A DNA stretch of 64,000 bases from Sporosarcina luteola (GTDB lineage: Bacteria; Bacillota; Bacilli; Bacillales_A; Planococcaceae). Where the stretch lies: the NCBI RefSeq assembly GCF_007991495.1, contig NZ_BJYL01000024.1, forward strand, positions 1-64,000, in the 5' to 3' direction. Under the pieces are notes generated by a model, which made no database searches, was not told the DNA's origin, and saw nothing but the letters and a program-made list of their open reading frames with translations. Within the stretch, counting starts at the first letter, position 1. Each line of letters starts with the position of its first letter. Both the position numbers and the translations under genes were made by a program. This document shows positions 19,223-26,384 of the stretch, piece after piece.

Positions 19223-20332
19223 TTATACTTTTAATATAACATCTTCAATTGTTATATTCACTCTTTCTTCTTGATCTTCAGTTCTTCCGATAGGTGTAAC
19301 CTTAACCTTCTCATCAAACTCACCAGTAGGAGCACTTATAATAATGCCGGTAGAAGTAGAAATTGATTTCTTTTCCAGTAACTTATTTAATGCGCCTGTT
19401 TTCACAGCTTTAAATTGTGGATCACCTATTTTAGGAAGTATGTGGTCAATAAAGCTTTTCTTTAAACTTGATGATTCCTCATCGTGTTCAATATCTTGGT
19501 CTTCTCCGAATAATGAATTAGCTATAGAATAAAGATTGATATTTCTTTCATTAGATATATCATCCCTAATCTTAGATTCAATACGTCTATTTTGAACGGA
19601 GCGTGGATCTTCGCTTGCGTTAATCCAAGATGTTACGCTTTTAAAAAGTTGTGTCGTTCTGATTTCGTCCGTTAATAATAATTCTGTCGCTAGAAAATCA
19701 CTTTGGAAGAAGTCTGCAATTTTTCCTTCATTACCTTGTTGTCTATCTAAAACTAAAACAGCTGCTGGTTTCTCTTCTGTAATTAAAGTAGGATCTATGA
19801 TAAATGCAACTTTTTGTAGTTTTTGATTCAAGTTAGGAAAATTTTCGCCAGCTAGAATTAATTCTATGTATACCTTACCTGTATCATCATCTTCTCTAAT
19901 TTTCCTGGTAACTGTATCGTTATAATCCATCTTCATTAAAGATAAAGAAAGTGCTCCTGTACCTTTATTTTTATAAAGAATTACTAATAAGTCGCCTGGA
20001 ATAATTCTATTATCCTCTTCCATAGAATTATAAAGTGCTCTCGCTATCTTTTTCGAGTTATCAATAAAATTAGTATTATGGTCGCTAATGATCTGGTGTG
20101 ACCATTTTTGAACTTTGGAATCAGGATTTAGAAATCTACCTACTCTTGCACGTTCTTCTTTTAATGACTTGGTAATATGTGTAATAATATATTCGTGTAA
20201 CTTAGGGTCCAAACTCCCAAGGTTAATTTCTCCATCATTCAACTTTAAAACTTTATCTCTGTTATTGACCACATGTAACGTAATTCTGATTAACTCTATT
20301 TCTTCAACACTTCTAAAAACACTATACATCAT
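19223..20332 (-). CDS. NA37/NdpA-like nucleoid-associated protein
   Basis: A 369-residue protein whose pattern (IRITLHVVNNRDKVLKLNDGEINL at the start, then IPGDLLVILY, LSLMKMDY, VAFIIDP and GKIADFFQSDFL) resembles the 37-kDa nucleoid-associated family (YejK/NdpA). Those proteins bind DNA; their precise role is unclear. Here the gene is AT-rich and paired with a three-TM protein gene downstream, same strand, almost no gap. The pairing of a DNA-binding-type protein with a membrane protein in a prophage cargo slot recalls, but is not, the known KwaA/KwaB type of system. Family assignment is by eye. Confidence 0.6.
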   Translation of the reverse strand: MMYSVFRSVEEIELIRITLHVVNNRDKVLKLNDGEINLGSLDPKLHEYIITHITKSLKEERARVGRFLNPDSKVQKWSHQIISDHNTNFIDNSKKIARALYNSMEEDNRIIPGDLLVILYKNKGTGALSLSLMKMDYNDTVTRKIREDDDTGKVYIELILAGENFPNLNQKLQKVAFIIDPTLITEEKPAAVLVLDRQQGNEGKIADFFQSDFLATELLLTDEIRTTQLFKSVTSWINASEDPRSVQNRRIESKIRDDISNERNINLYSIANSLFGEDQDIEHDEESSSLKKSFIDHILPKIGDPQFKAVKTGALNKLLEKKSISTSTGIIISAPTGEFDEKVKVTPIGRTEDQEERVNITIEDVILKV

Positions 20333-20394
20333 ATCCCTCCTATAATAAATCTCTCATCAACTAATCTTATTATCCCTGTTAATTAGTTAAATTA

Positions 20395-20979
20395 TCATTT
20401 AATCCACTCCAGCGTCCCCAACTTCCCACGTAAGGCAGTAAATGCATCCACCTTGTGACGAAATATCAACTCCAACCGATAATGCGCGAAATCTTCAGTC
20501 ACCATAAAGTAGTCTGCAATATCGCTGATAGTTACAGCTTCGTCTTCAGCAAAGTCATAGACTTTATCAATGAACCATTGTGGCATCAGTAGGTAGGCAG
20601 CCATTCTTTTCGCTTGCTGTTCATTCTTAGCCAAAACGTACTCATTCACACTAAGTTGAGGGGAGTGATGTGCATATAGATGACAGAACTCCTCTGCGAC
20701 AAGCAGCTTTCTTTCCACGTGGGGCAGATGTTCTTTAAGGTATATGGTTCCTCGACGAGCTTTCTCCTTGGGCACAGAGTAGGCCTTCAATCCCTCGATA
20801 TCCTCAAATTCCAGACCGTGGCTTTCAAGAAATGGTTTGTCTAAAGGTAGCACTTTGATTCCATATCTCCAGCAAATTTGAAAGATGTCGATATCATCCG
20901 GATATGTATAGTCAAAATGGGAGAGGACCTTCTCGGCCCGTTCCTCCCAATAGTCTGTATGTATTTGTCTTAGTTGCAT
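20395..20979 (-). CDS. ImmA/IrrE-family metallopeptidase-like protein
   Basis: A 194-residue protein with the layout of phage ImmA proteases, which cut the phage repressor to release lysogeny. The zinc motif reads VAEEFCHLYAHH: the first His of the usual HExxH is Glu, a variant common in this family but one that raises doubt about activity. Gene order repressor - HTH - (decayed gene) - ImmA matches the ICEBs1/phi105-type immunity module. No strong Shine-Dalgarno is seen (AAGGCTG). Confidence 0.75.
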   Translation of the reverse strand: MQLRQIHTDYWEERAEKVLSHFDYTYPDDIDIFQICWRYGIKVLPLDKPFLESHGLEFEDIEGLKAYSVPKEKARRGTIYLKEHLPHVERKLLVAEEFCHLYAHHSPQLSVNEYVLAKNEQQAKRMAAYLLMPQWFIDKVYDFAEDEAVTISDIADYFMVTEDFAHYRLELIFRHKVDAFTALRGKLGTLEWIK

Positions 20980-21004
20980 GTTGTCACAGCCTTGATAGTT
21001 CTGG

Positions 21005-21363
21005 TTATTTTACAAATGAAGTATTACGCGCTTTCCAGTCTTCCAGCTTGATAAAAACCCAAAAACCATAGATTCCAAGAGTGATTACAGTAAAGAACCA
21101 TCATTTAATCCAATTTCCAAATAAACCAATAGCAGATCCACTAAACTTCATTCTCTGGTCCTCAATAACGGTATGATTGATTTTCCAACCATAAATCATC
21201 GTAATTGCCCACGGATAGCAAATGCCTAATGTACAAACCGTGACAAGCCAGCTAAAATAGTCCAACCGATGAACTGCAGAAGGCCACCATCAAAATACGA
21301 TACTTTCCCTTTGCGCACTTCCAATGGTTGCGAATGCTGTTCAACTTGTAAATTTGTAGTCAT
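21005..21363 (-). pseudogene. Decayed small membrane protein gene (DUF898-like)
   Basis: Reading leftward from an ATG at 21363 with AGGGGG upstream gives MTTNLQVEQHSQPLEV..., then a frameshift around 21250 (GGCTTGTCACGG) and an in-frame TGA before WFFTVITLGIYGFW. Correcting both lesions restores a ~119-residue protein with two hydrophobic segments (TVCTLGICYPWAITMIYGW and FFTVITLGIYGFWVFI) like YjgN/DUF898 proteins. Two independent lesions argue for decay and not a sequencing error. Confidence 0.65.
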
Positions 21364-21430
21364 TAAAACCCCCTGTTATTTTTGTCTCATGAACTACACT
21401 TAGTGAAATACGACTATGTTATTGGTAAAA

Positions 21431-21459
21431 ACAAACGCGGCTTTTACCGCGAATTTTTT
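21431..21459 (-). terminator. Leftward terminator after the small HTH gene
   Basis: Read on the minus strand, CGCGG-loop-CCGCG is followed by TTTGTTTTT, just past the stop codon of the HTH gene. Confidence 0.65.
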
Positions 21460-21710
21460 TAATATCTAACTTGCAGCAAATCCCTTACTGGAACGTCAAG
21501 ACAGTCGGCTATTTGTTCGAGTTGTTTGTGGCTTAATTTTTCCGTTTCCCATAGTTCAAGCCTCGATATGAAGCTAGCCGATTTATAGCCAAGGCGTTGC
21601 GCAAGTTGTAATTGAGTGAACTCCTTCTTTAAACGAGCAGATGAAACGTTCGAACCGATGTTTTGTATATCAGAACCATACAAATAAAATTCTTTGACTG
21701 GAATAGTCAA
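21459..21710 (-). CDS. Small XRE-type helix-turn-helix protein
   Basis: An 83-residue protein with a Cro/CI HTH (TQLQLAQRLGYKSASFISRLE, then IADCLDVPVRDLL). It lies in the repressor operon, downstream of the CI-like gene. The TTG start is poorly spaced to GAGGT; no other start with a better site is evident. Probably modulates the lysogeny switch; target unknown. Confidence 0.75.
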   Translation of the reverse strand: MTIPVKEFYLYGSDIQNIGSNVSSARLKKEFTQLQLAQRLGYKSASFISRLELWETEKLSHKQLEQIADCLDVPVRDLLQVRY

Positions 21711-21737
21711 TACCTCACCAACTTCCTAAAGCTCTTA

Positions 21738-22166
21738 TCAATCTTCCAACTCACCAAACCCATCCCCGTACTCTTCTTCATCATCTTCCAAAAACATCTG
21801 CTTCATCTTATATAGCTTAATCAGTTCCTTAACCTTCTTCTCCGGATCTGACGCCAAATCATGAAACATGATCGGGTGTTTTTTTAGTTCATTGAAAAGA
21901 ATTAGTTCATCTTCGGATAAATTTATCTCTTGACCAGCGACAAAAACTGGTTTGATATTAGGCGCATCAGTTCTACCTAATAAATAATCTGTTGTCACAC
22001 AAAAGAAGTCTGCGATTTTTTGCAAGATATCATAGTCAGGTTTCCTCTCGCCAGATTCGTATCTGGAAAGCACAACATTGGAAACGCCGATTTTCTTAGC
22101 AAAATCGATTTGTTGTATACCTTCACGTTCTCTTAGTTTTTTAATTCTTTCGCCTAATATACTCAT
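21738..22166 (-). CDS. CI-like phage repressor
   Basis: A 142-residue XRE-family repressor: N-terminal HTH (IQQIDFAKKIGVSNVVLSRYESGERKPDYDILQKIADFF...TTDYLLGR) and an acidic, helical C-terminus without a peptidase S24 domain. Such short repressors are typically inactivated by an ImmA protease, and one is encoded downstream. I chose the ATG at 22166 (AAAGGTGG upstream) over the GTG at 22175. It is transcribed divergently from a Cro-like gene across an operator region with four matching palindromes. Confidence 0.88.
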   Translation of the reverse strand: MSILGERIKKLREREGIQQIDFAKKIGVSNVVLSRYESGERKPDYDILQKIADFFCVTTDYLLGRTDAPNIKPVFVAGQEINLSEDELILFNELKKHPIMFHDLASDPEKKVKELIKLYKMKQMFLEDDEEEYGDGFGELED

Positions 22167-22207
22167 AGCTTCCACCTTTACATATGGAATTTATCTGTAT
22201 TTTAGCA

Positions 22208-22310
22208 TTACCAAAATGGTAAAACTACATAGTTACCAAAAAGGTAATTATAATTGTTGACATTACCGAAAAGGTAATGTATATTGAGATTAAAGTTACC
22301 GGAACGGTAA
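22208..22310. promoter_or_regulatory. Operator region of the genetic switch (four 15-bp sites)
   Basis: Four palindromes TTACC-N5-GGTAA lie at 22208-22222, 22233-22247, 22263-22277 and 22296-22310, between the divergent repressor and Cro-like genes, with centres 25, 30 and 33 bases apart. Site 3 fills the spacer of the rightward promoter; site 1 overlaps a weak leftward -10 (TAAAAT on the minus strand), suggesting repressor autoregulation. Confidence 0.88.
22257..22285 (+). promoter_or_regulatory. Rightward early (lytic) promoter
   Basis: A consensus TTGACA at 22257-22262 and TATATT at 22280-22285 with 17 bases between. Operator 3 occupies 22263-22277, so repressor binding would exclude RNA polymerase. 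Confidence 0.88.
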
Positions 22311-22329
22311 TTGTGAGGGGGTTAGAAAA

Positions 22330-22578
22330 ATGAAAAAGACAAACATCGTCAACATTGAGTTGATTCGAAATACGAGAATCAAAAGAGGTATTTCTACAGA
22401 AGAAATGTCTAATTTACTCGGATACGAAGCCCCGAATGCTTACTTTCGAAAAGAAAAAGGGGATAGGAAATTCAGTGTTGAAGATATAGCCAAAGTATCT
22501 GACCTACTTGATATTCCAATCCAAGAGCTTTTTTTTACAAACAAAGTTACCGAAAAGGTAAATATGCAGGTTGGATAG
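22330..22578 (+). CDS. Cro-like XRE transcriptional regulator
   Basis: An 82-residue HTH protein (ISTEEMSNLLGYEAPNAYFRKEKGDRKFSVEDIAKVSDLLDI) made from the strong early promoter, with AGGGGG before its ATG. Divergent from the repressor gene and sharing its operators, so it is the likely Cro counterpart. A fifth operator copy lies within its last codons. Confidence 0.82.
   Translation: MKKTNIVNIELIRNTRIKRGISTEEMSNLLGYEAPNAYFRKEKGDRKFSVEDIAKVSDLLDIPIQELFFTNKVTEKVNMQVG
22547..22561. promoter_or_regulatory. Fifth operator site, inside the Cro-like gene
   Basis: TTACCGAAAAGGTAA is identical to site 3 of the switch region and lies about 240 bases downstream, over codons near the end of the Cro-like gene. 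It could be a roadblock site or support repressor looping. Confidence 0.75.
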
Positions 22579-22590
22579 GAGGTGAGAGGG

Positions 22591-22833
22591 ATGGAAAAGC
22601 AATCAGTAAAAGAGTTTCTTGCAAAGAAATTTCCACCAAATGTTGCATGCTTGGAAAATGCTTATGAGAATGCAGGTCTTTGGAGTGAATGCAGTTTTGA
22701 GGAGGCCCAGAAAATTTCAGACCAAATCATTGAACTTTTCAAGGAGAAGGACATGACGTATACAGACGCATACGCCATGTTAGGTTTCATTCGGATGGAT
22801 CTGGATTATCGATCCGAACGAATGAAGTTGTAA
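22591..22833 (+). CDS. Small early phage protein
   Basis: An 80-residue protein, not recognised (EFLAKKFPPNVACLENAYENAG; ends LDYRSERMKL). The ATG at 22591 is preceded at the right distance by AGGAGGTGA. It follows the Cro-like gene in the early operon. Confidence 0.6.
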   Translation: MEKQSVKEFLAKKFPPNVACLENAYENAGLWSECSFEEAQKISDQIIELFKEKDMTYTDAYAMLGFIRMDLDYRSERMKL

Positions 22834-22851
22834 TGAGCCTCATCTCTCCAC

Positions 22852-23343
22852 TTACAATTCGATAATTGAAACGACTTTGATTGTTTCATTATCTAGATTG
22901 ATGAAGGGCAGCTCCAATCTTCCTTCTAATGATTTAGCGTTTAGAAGGCACGGATAAATTGGTGAGTCATCTTGTTCAATTTCTGCCATTTTCACGAGTT
23001 TTACCAAGGTGTTGAATAGTAATGACAGGTCATCAATTTTTGTAAATGGATTTGTCCAAGAGTATCTTGAGGCTTCTAACTGAAAGGTATCTCTAATTTT
23101 CTTTAAGACACTTGTAGCATTTTGAGAGGTTGCATACAAGTGCACCGGTTCAACATCACCAGCATTATCGATGAATGGTTGTTTCACAACACCATTTGAA
23201 TAAGTGATGAAGTCTCCGTACCAGTAAGTACCATTCAATTCAATAACTAATTTGAGCATTTTGTCATTGTAAGGAAACCGGTCTTGGTCTAGCAACCACT
23301 TCAACAAATAATCCATGGCTTGTAATTCTTGTACTTTTAGCAT
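22852..23343 (-). CDS. Unknown 163-residue protein on the opposite strand of the early operon
   Basis: Not recognised. The ATG has a strong AAGGAGGTGG site upstream on the minus strand. The protein is soluble, with aromatic-rich stretches (LNGTYWYGDFITYSNGVVKQPF). It is the only leftward gene in the early and late blocks, so it must have its own promoter and may be expressed in the lysogen, as moron genes are. Confidence 0.6.
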   Translation of the reverse strand: MLKVQELQAMDYLLKWLLDQDRFPYNDKMLKLVIELNGTYWYGDFITYSNGVVKQPFIDNAGDVEPVHLYATSQNATSVLKKIRDTFQLEASRYSWTNPFTKIDDLSLLFNTLVKLVKMAEIEQDDSPIYPCLLNAKSLEGRLELPFINLDNETIKVVSIIEL

Positions 23344-23413
23344 GATTCCACCTCCTTCCTATGAAAATCGTACCACATTCATAGGAAGGGAGGATAGAAG
23401 GGAGGGGAAGCCG

Positions 23414-23602
23414 GTGATTCAGAGAGAGTTGCTTGAAATGAACGCCTATTTACCAGTCAAATTAGCGGAGTTAGCGAAATCGGAACCAGATACTGCGCTG
23501 GAGCTACTGAAGGCGTGGGGGGATGGGACAAAAACATTGCGTGTGCTTTGGAAAGAGGTCACTGACGCGTTGGCTCCATATGAAGTCCGTATCAGTTCGT
23601 AA
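23414..23602 (+). CDS. Small early phage protein
   Basis: A 62-residue protein starting at GTG 23414 with GGAGGGG about 8 bases upstream. Sequence MIQRELLEMNAYLPVKLAEL...; helical, not recognised. The reading frame is open further upstream but those codons overlap the divergent gene's start and lack a ribosome site. Confidence 0.5.
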   Translation: MIQRELLEMNAYLPVKLAELAKSEPDTALELLKAWGDGTKTLRVLWKEVTDALAPYEVRISS

Positions 23603-23624
23603 AACTTTGAAAGGTAGTGAGAAG

Positions 23625-23819
23625 ATGCTCGCAAAAGATAGAGAAGAAAGAAGACTGTTGGTTGCAAGAATGAACATTGAAATGAAGGCAATTACCAACA
23701 GTCCATCCACAGATGTTGAAAAATTCCGTATTGGACTGCTGGCAAAGCTAGGTGGAGAGTTGAAGATCGTTAATGACAAGATCCGGAGAAAATCCTATCA
23801 GGTTGGAAGGGTTTCGTAA
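23625..23819 (+). CDS. Small early phage protein
   Basis: A 64-residue basic, helical protein (MLAKDREERRLLVARMNIEM...). GAAAGGTAG precedes the ATG by about 9 bases. Not recognised. Confidence 0.5.
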   Translation: MLAKDREERRLLVARMNIEMKAITNSPSTDVEKFRIGLLAKLGGELKIVNDKIRRKSYQVGRVS

Positions 23820-23885
23820 CGGGGCTTTATAGAAGGAAGTCATCTATCTTCTATTAACTATTTTACCAGCTTATTAGAAAAATAC

Positions 23886-23919
23886 TGTTCATTGTTTGAA
23901 CATGTTCAGATTTTGAACA
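23886..23919. promoter_or_regulatory. Tandem operator pair TGTTCA-N5-TGAACA
   Basis: Two adjacent 17-bp palindromes at 23886-23902 and 23903-23919, each TGTTCA-N5-TGAACA, directly before the HTH gene at 23936. The arms differ from the TTACC operators of the main switch, so a different regulator, probably the adjacent HTH protein, should bind. It is not a LexA box, since the GAAC and GTTC arms have the wrong spacing. Confidence 0.7.
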
Positions 23920-23935
23920 TTTAGGGGGGATAAGC

Positions 23936-24232
23936 GTGAATGTTGGACAACTCTTGCGGGCAACGCGAAAAAACGCTGGACTCACACAAGAGGAAATGTC
24001 CCCGTTAGTCAATATCTCAAGAAGCACCATATCAAAAGTCGAACGCAACGAAATGACCTTGGCAACGGAGGACTTTATCCGGTGGCTCCAAGTCATACAG
24101 ATAAAAATGTCAAATACAACCTCTTTAGAAGCAGGCCTGGCATTTATCAATGGAGTCGATATCTCATTATTAGTAGACATGTTAACAAAAGCAGTTGGAG
24201 GTTTTATCAGTTATTTACTTGGAGGGATTTGA
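23936..24232 (+). CDS. XRE-type HTH protein with hydrophobic C-terminus
   Basis: A 98-residue protein: HTH in residues ~5-55 (TRKNAGLTQEEMSPLVNISRSTISKVER) and a C-terminal hydrophobic stretch (VDMLTKAVGGFISYLLGGI) that may contact the membrane or form a dimer helix. GTG start after AGGGGGGAT. Two tandem palindromes directly upstream suggest autoregulation. Confidence 0.72.
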   Translation: MNVGQLLRATRKNAGLTQEEMSPLVNISRSTISKVERNEMTLATEDFIRWLQVIQIKMSNTTSLEAGLAFINGVDISLLVDMLTKAVGGFISYLLGGI

Positions 24233-24342
24233 ATGAAAGAAGGCAATAAAAAAAGCCGAATGACATTGGCCTGTCAATCAGCTGAGAGATAACACGTTAG
24301 AACAATCATACCACAAAATAATAATAATACCAACTGAATAAA

Positions 24343-24445
24343 GGACGGAATCGGATTCCGTCCAGAAGTCCAGGAGTGAACGATTCCATTACCAAACCGC
24401 ATTTCTCCTTTTCGTTCATCACCCCACGGCATCCTGGGCTTCTGG
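24343..24445 (+). other. Structured intergenic element (long hairpins)
   Basis: Within the 250-base gap 24233-24484 there is a perfect palindrome GGACGGAATC-G-GATTCCGTCC (24343-24363), and a 14-bp stem CCAGAAGTCCAGGA (24362-24375) pairing with TCCTGGGCTTCTGG (24432-24445), enclosing a GAACGA/TCGTTC stem. The two folds share bases and may be alternatives. A 19-codon ORF (24233-24292) is the only other thing seen in the gap. Confidence 0.5.
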
Positions 24446-24484
24446 ATGGGATTCCATCAATAAATATTCAAAGGAGAGATTCGA

Positions 24485-24856
24485 ATGAATCACTTAGACG
24501 AGCTTATCGATCTAACACAGCAACTCGTATCGGTTATGGATGACATGGAGGGCGGGATAATATCAACTCGTATTTTCCCGGTTGGAGGTGAAGTGGAAAA
24601 CCTTTGCAGGCTTGAGTTTTTCCTTAAGAACTTCTCAACTTTTGATGTTCTTAAACGCCAAAGTGATGATCGTCCGCTTGAATTAAAAACGGAAATAGAA
24701 GGGGTTCATTTTCACACATTCGTAAAAAGGGAGGATTTGCATCTCATCGAAGATTATTTACCTGAGGGGTGGTTCCGACCAATTCCTGTTCCAGTTGAAT
24801 TTATACAGGTTGATCTAGGGCAAATAAAAAACCCATCCGCACTGGCATGCGAATGA
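24485..24856 (+). CDS. Unknown 123-residue phage protein
   Basis: Acidic soluble protein starting MNHLDELIDLTQQLV, with AAAGGAGAG at the correct spacing. Not recognised. It precedes the antirepressor-like gene in the early operon. Confidence 0.55.
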   Translation: MNHLDELIDLTQQLVSVMDDMEGGIISTRIFPVGGEVENLCRLEFFLKNFSTFDVLKRQSDDRPLELKTEIEGVHFHTFVKREDLHLIEDYLPEGWFRPIPVPVEFIQVDLGQIKNPSALACE

Positions 24857-24875
24857 GTCAACAATAAAACAAATG

Positions 24876-24907
24876 TTCTCCTCTGATTATCCGTGATCAG
24901 AGGAGAA
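24876..24907 (+). terminator. Hairpin between early genes
   Basis: A 12-bp stem TTCTCCTCTGAT / ATCAGAGGAGAA with an 8-base loop. It lacks a clear T-run, so it may be an attenuator or processing site and not a full terminator. Confidence 0.4.
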
Positions 24908-24931
24908 AAGTCAAGGGAAGGAGAGAGAAGA

Positions 24932-25621
24932 ATGCAACAGCTGCAAGTGATCGAGCACGATGCTAAGCGTGTACTCACTACGAGTCAGCTTGCTGATTCA
25001 TTCGATACGAACAACAAGATACTTACGCGTAATTTCCAACGTAATCAGGAGCGATATCAGCTCGGCAGCCATTATTACGTTCTTGCAGGTGATGAATTGA
25101 GAGCATTCAAAGCTGGACGTCCGGAAGACGCCAACCTTAAATATGTATCCGTCTTATATCTCTGGACAGAACAAGGGGCATGGATGCATGCTAAATCGCT
25201 CAACACAGATCGGGCATGGGATGCCTATCGACTACTCATTGACAATTATTACAGTCTTGCAGAACGTGTGAGGGGAATGCAGGCAGACGACAATATGACG
25301 CCTGCCCTTATACCACCCCATATCGTAAAGGTATTCAATCAATTTGAAAGTAGGTTGATTGTTTTGGAGAAGCAACTACAAAACGCAACATTACACTCAG
25401 GAGAACAGCGACGACTTCGTAACGCGGTCGGCGAACGGGTTTACCAGTTGTCCAAACGAGAAGCTGGAGCAAGACCTGTTATGTTTCGGGCTATCTATTC
25501 GGAGATCCGTGAGCGATACGAGGTTGATTCCTATCGTGACATTAAGCAGTCCCAGTTGCAGGATGCCTTGACCTTCGTTTCATCATGGGGAGGTATTAAC
25601 AATGAATCTATTAATCAATGA
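24932..25621 (+). CDS. ORF6N/ORF6C-type phage antirepressor
   Basis: A 229-residue protein with an N-terminal ORF6N-like DNA-binding region (RVLTTSQLADSFDTNNKILTRNFQRNQERY...) and a C-terminal ORF6C-like region (LRNAVGERVYQLSKR...VDSYRDIKQSQLQDALTFV). Proteins with these domains act as antirepressors or early regulators. The ATG at 24932 has AAGGAGAGAG upstream. It overlaps the replisome organizer start by 20 bases. Confidence 0.78.
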   Translation: MQQLQVIEHDAKRVLTTSQLADSFDTNNKILTRNFQRNQERYQLGSHYYVLAGDELRAFKAGRPEDANLKYVSVLYLWTEQGAWMHAKSLNTDRAWDAYRLLIDNYYSLAERVRGMQADDNMTPALIPPHIVKVFNQFESRLIVLEKQLQNATLHSGEQRRLRNAVGERVYQLSKREAGARPVMFRAIYSEIRERYEVDSYRDIKQSQLQDALTFVSSWGGINNESINQ

Positions 25622-26384
25622 ACCACCGTTGCAAGTATTGCCGTCTTTGGCGAAGAGAATCGGGCTGAATGAGGCAATTATTCTACAACAACTGCACTTT
25701 CGCTCTCTTATATCAAACAATATGAAAGATGGTCATAAATGGATTTATAAAACGTATGACGAATGGCAAGAAGAGTTTCCTTTCTGGTCAGCAGACACTA
25801 TCAAAAGAGCCATCAGGAAACTGGAAAAAGAGGGTTACGTCATTTCGACGTCAGCCTTTAACAAGATGAAAATGGACAAGACCAAATGGTATCGAATCGA
25901 TTATTCTAAATGCCATGTACCGACAGGGCAAAATGCACCGTCGATGGGCGCAAAACGCACCGATGGAGAGGGGCAAAATGCACCGTGTGATGAGGGCAAA
26001 ATGCCCCCAGCAATAACCAAAGAGATTAAGAGAGTTAAGACAGATAATGTCGATAAGGCTCTCGACACTGCTTCTCAAATTATCAATCACCTGAATTTCA
26101 AAACAGGAAAGAACTTTTCATCACGTTCGAAGGCGACACAACGGCTAATCAATGCCCGACTGTCAGAAGGACATGCGCTGGAAGACTTCAAGACAGTCAT
26201 CGACGTAAAGGCAAAGCAATGGCTGAACGACCAACAAATGAGCAGTTATCTGCGTCCGTCAACATTGTTTTCGCCTACGAATTTTGAAAACTATCTTAAC
26301 GAAGTACCGGCAGCTAAACCTGTTCCTAAACCAGCAACATACCAGCCTCCGGTGCTGGACTTTGAGAAAGGGGAATTCAATTGA
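25602..26384 (+). CDS. Phage replisome organizer (replication initiator)
   Basis: A 260-residue protein with an N-terminal winged helix (EAIILQQLHF...WSADTIKRAIRKLEKEGYV), a Gly/Asn/Pro linker and a C-terminal conserved phage domain (IINHLNFKTGKNFSSRSKATQRLINARLSEGH...YLRPSTLF). Such proteins bind iterons in their own gene and load the helicase. Four repeats at 25926-26008 encode the linker and are good candidate iterons. It overlaps the helicase gene by 4 bases. Confidence 0.82.
   Translation: MNLLINEPPLQVLPSLAKRIGLNEAIILQQLHFRSLISNNMKDGHKWIYKTYDEWQEEFPFWSADTIKRAIRKLEKEGYVISTSAFNKMKMDKTKWYRIDYSKCHVPTGQNAPSMGAKRTDGEGQNAPCDEGKMPPAITKEIKRVKTDNVDKALDTASQIINHLNFKTGKNFSSRSKATQRLINARLSEGHALEDFKTVIDVKAKQWLNDQQMSSYLRPSTLFSPTNFENYLNEVPAAKPVPKPATYQPPVLDFEKGEFN
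25926..26008 (+). repeat. Four iterons inside the initiator gene; candidate phage origin
   Basis: Copies of GGGCAAAATGCACCG start at 25926, 25948, 25971 and 25994 (two perfect, two with two changes), spaced 22-23 bases, about two helical turns. They fall in the codons for the linker between the two domains of the initiator, the same arrangement as the lambda O gene origin. Confidence 0.75.

Noticed and set aside
17682-20332. Assignment of the two-gene cargo as a Kiwa system
   Set aside because: The sequence pattern of the putative DNA-binding protein fits NA37/NdpA and not the DUF4868 of KwaB as I know it, and the membrane protein is much larger than KwaA.
23886-23919. LexA box in front of the HTH gene at 23936
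   Set aside because: The GAAC and GTTC arms are only 2 bases apart (or in outward order), not the 4 needed for a LexA site; a TGTTCA-N5-TGAACA operator pair explains it better.
25926-26008. CRISPR-like array
   Set aside because: The repeats are only 15 bases, the gaps 7-8 bases, and they lie inside a coding frame; iterons fit. No CRISPR array was seen elsewhere in the window.
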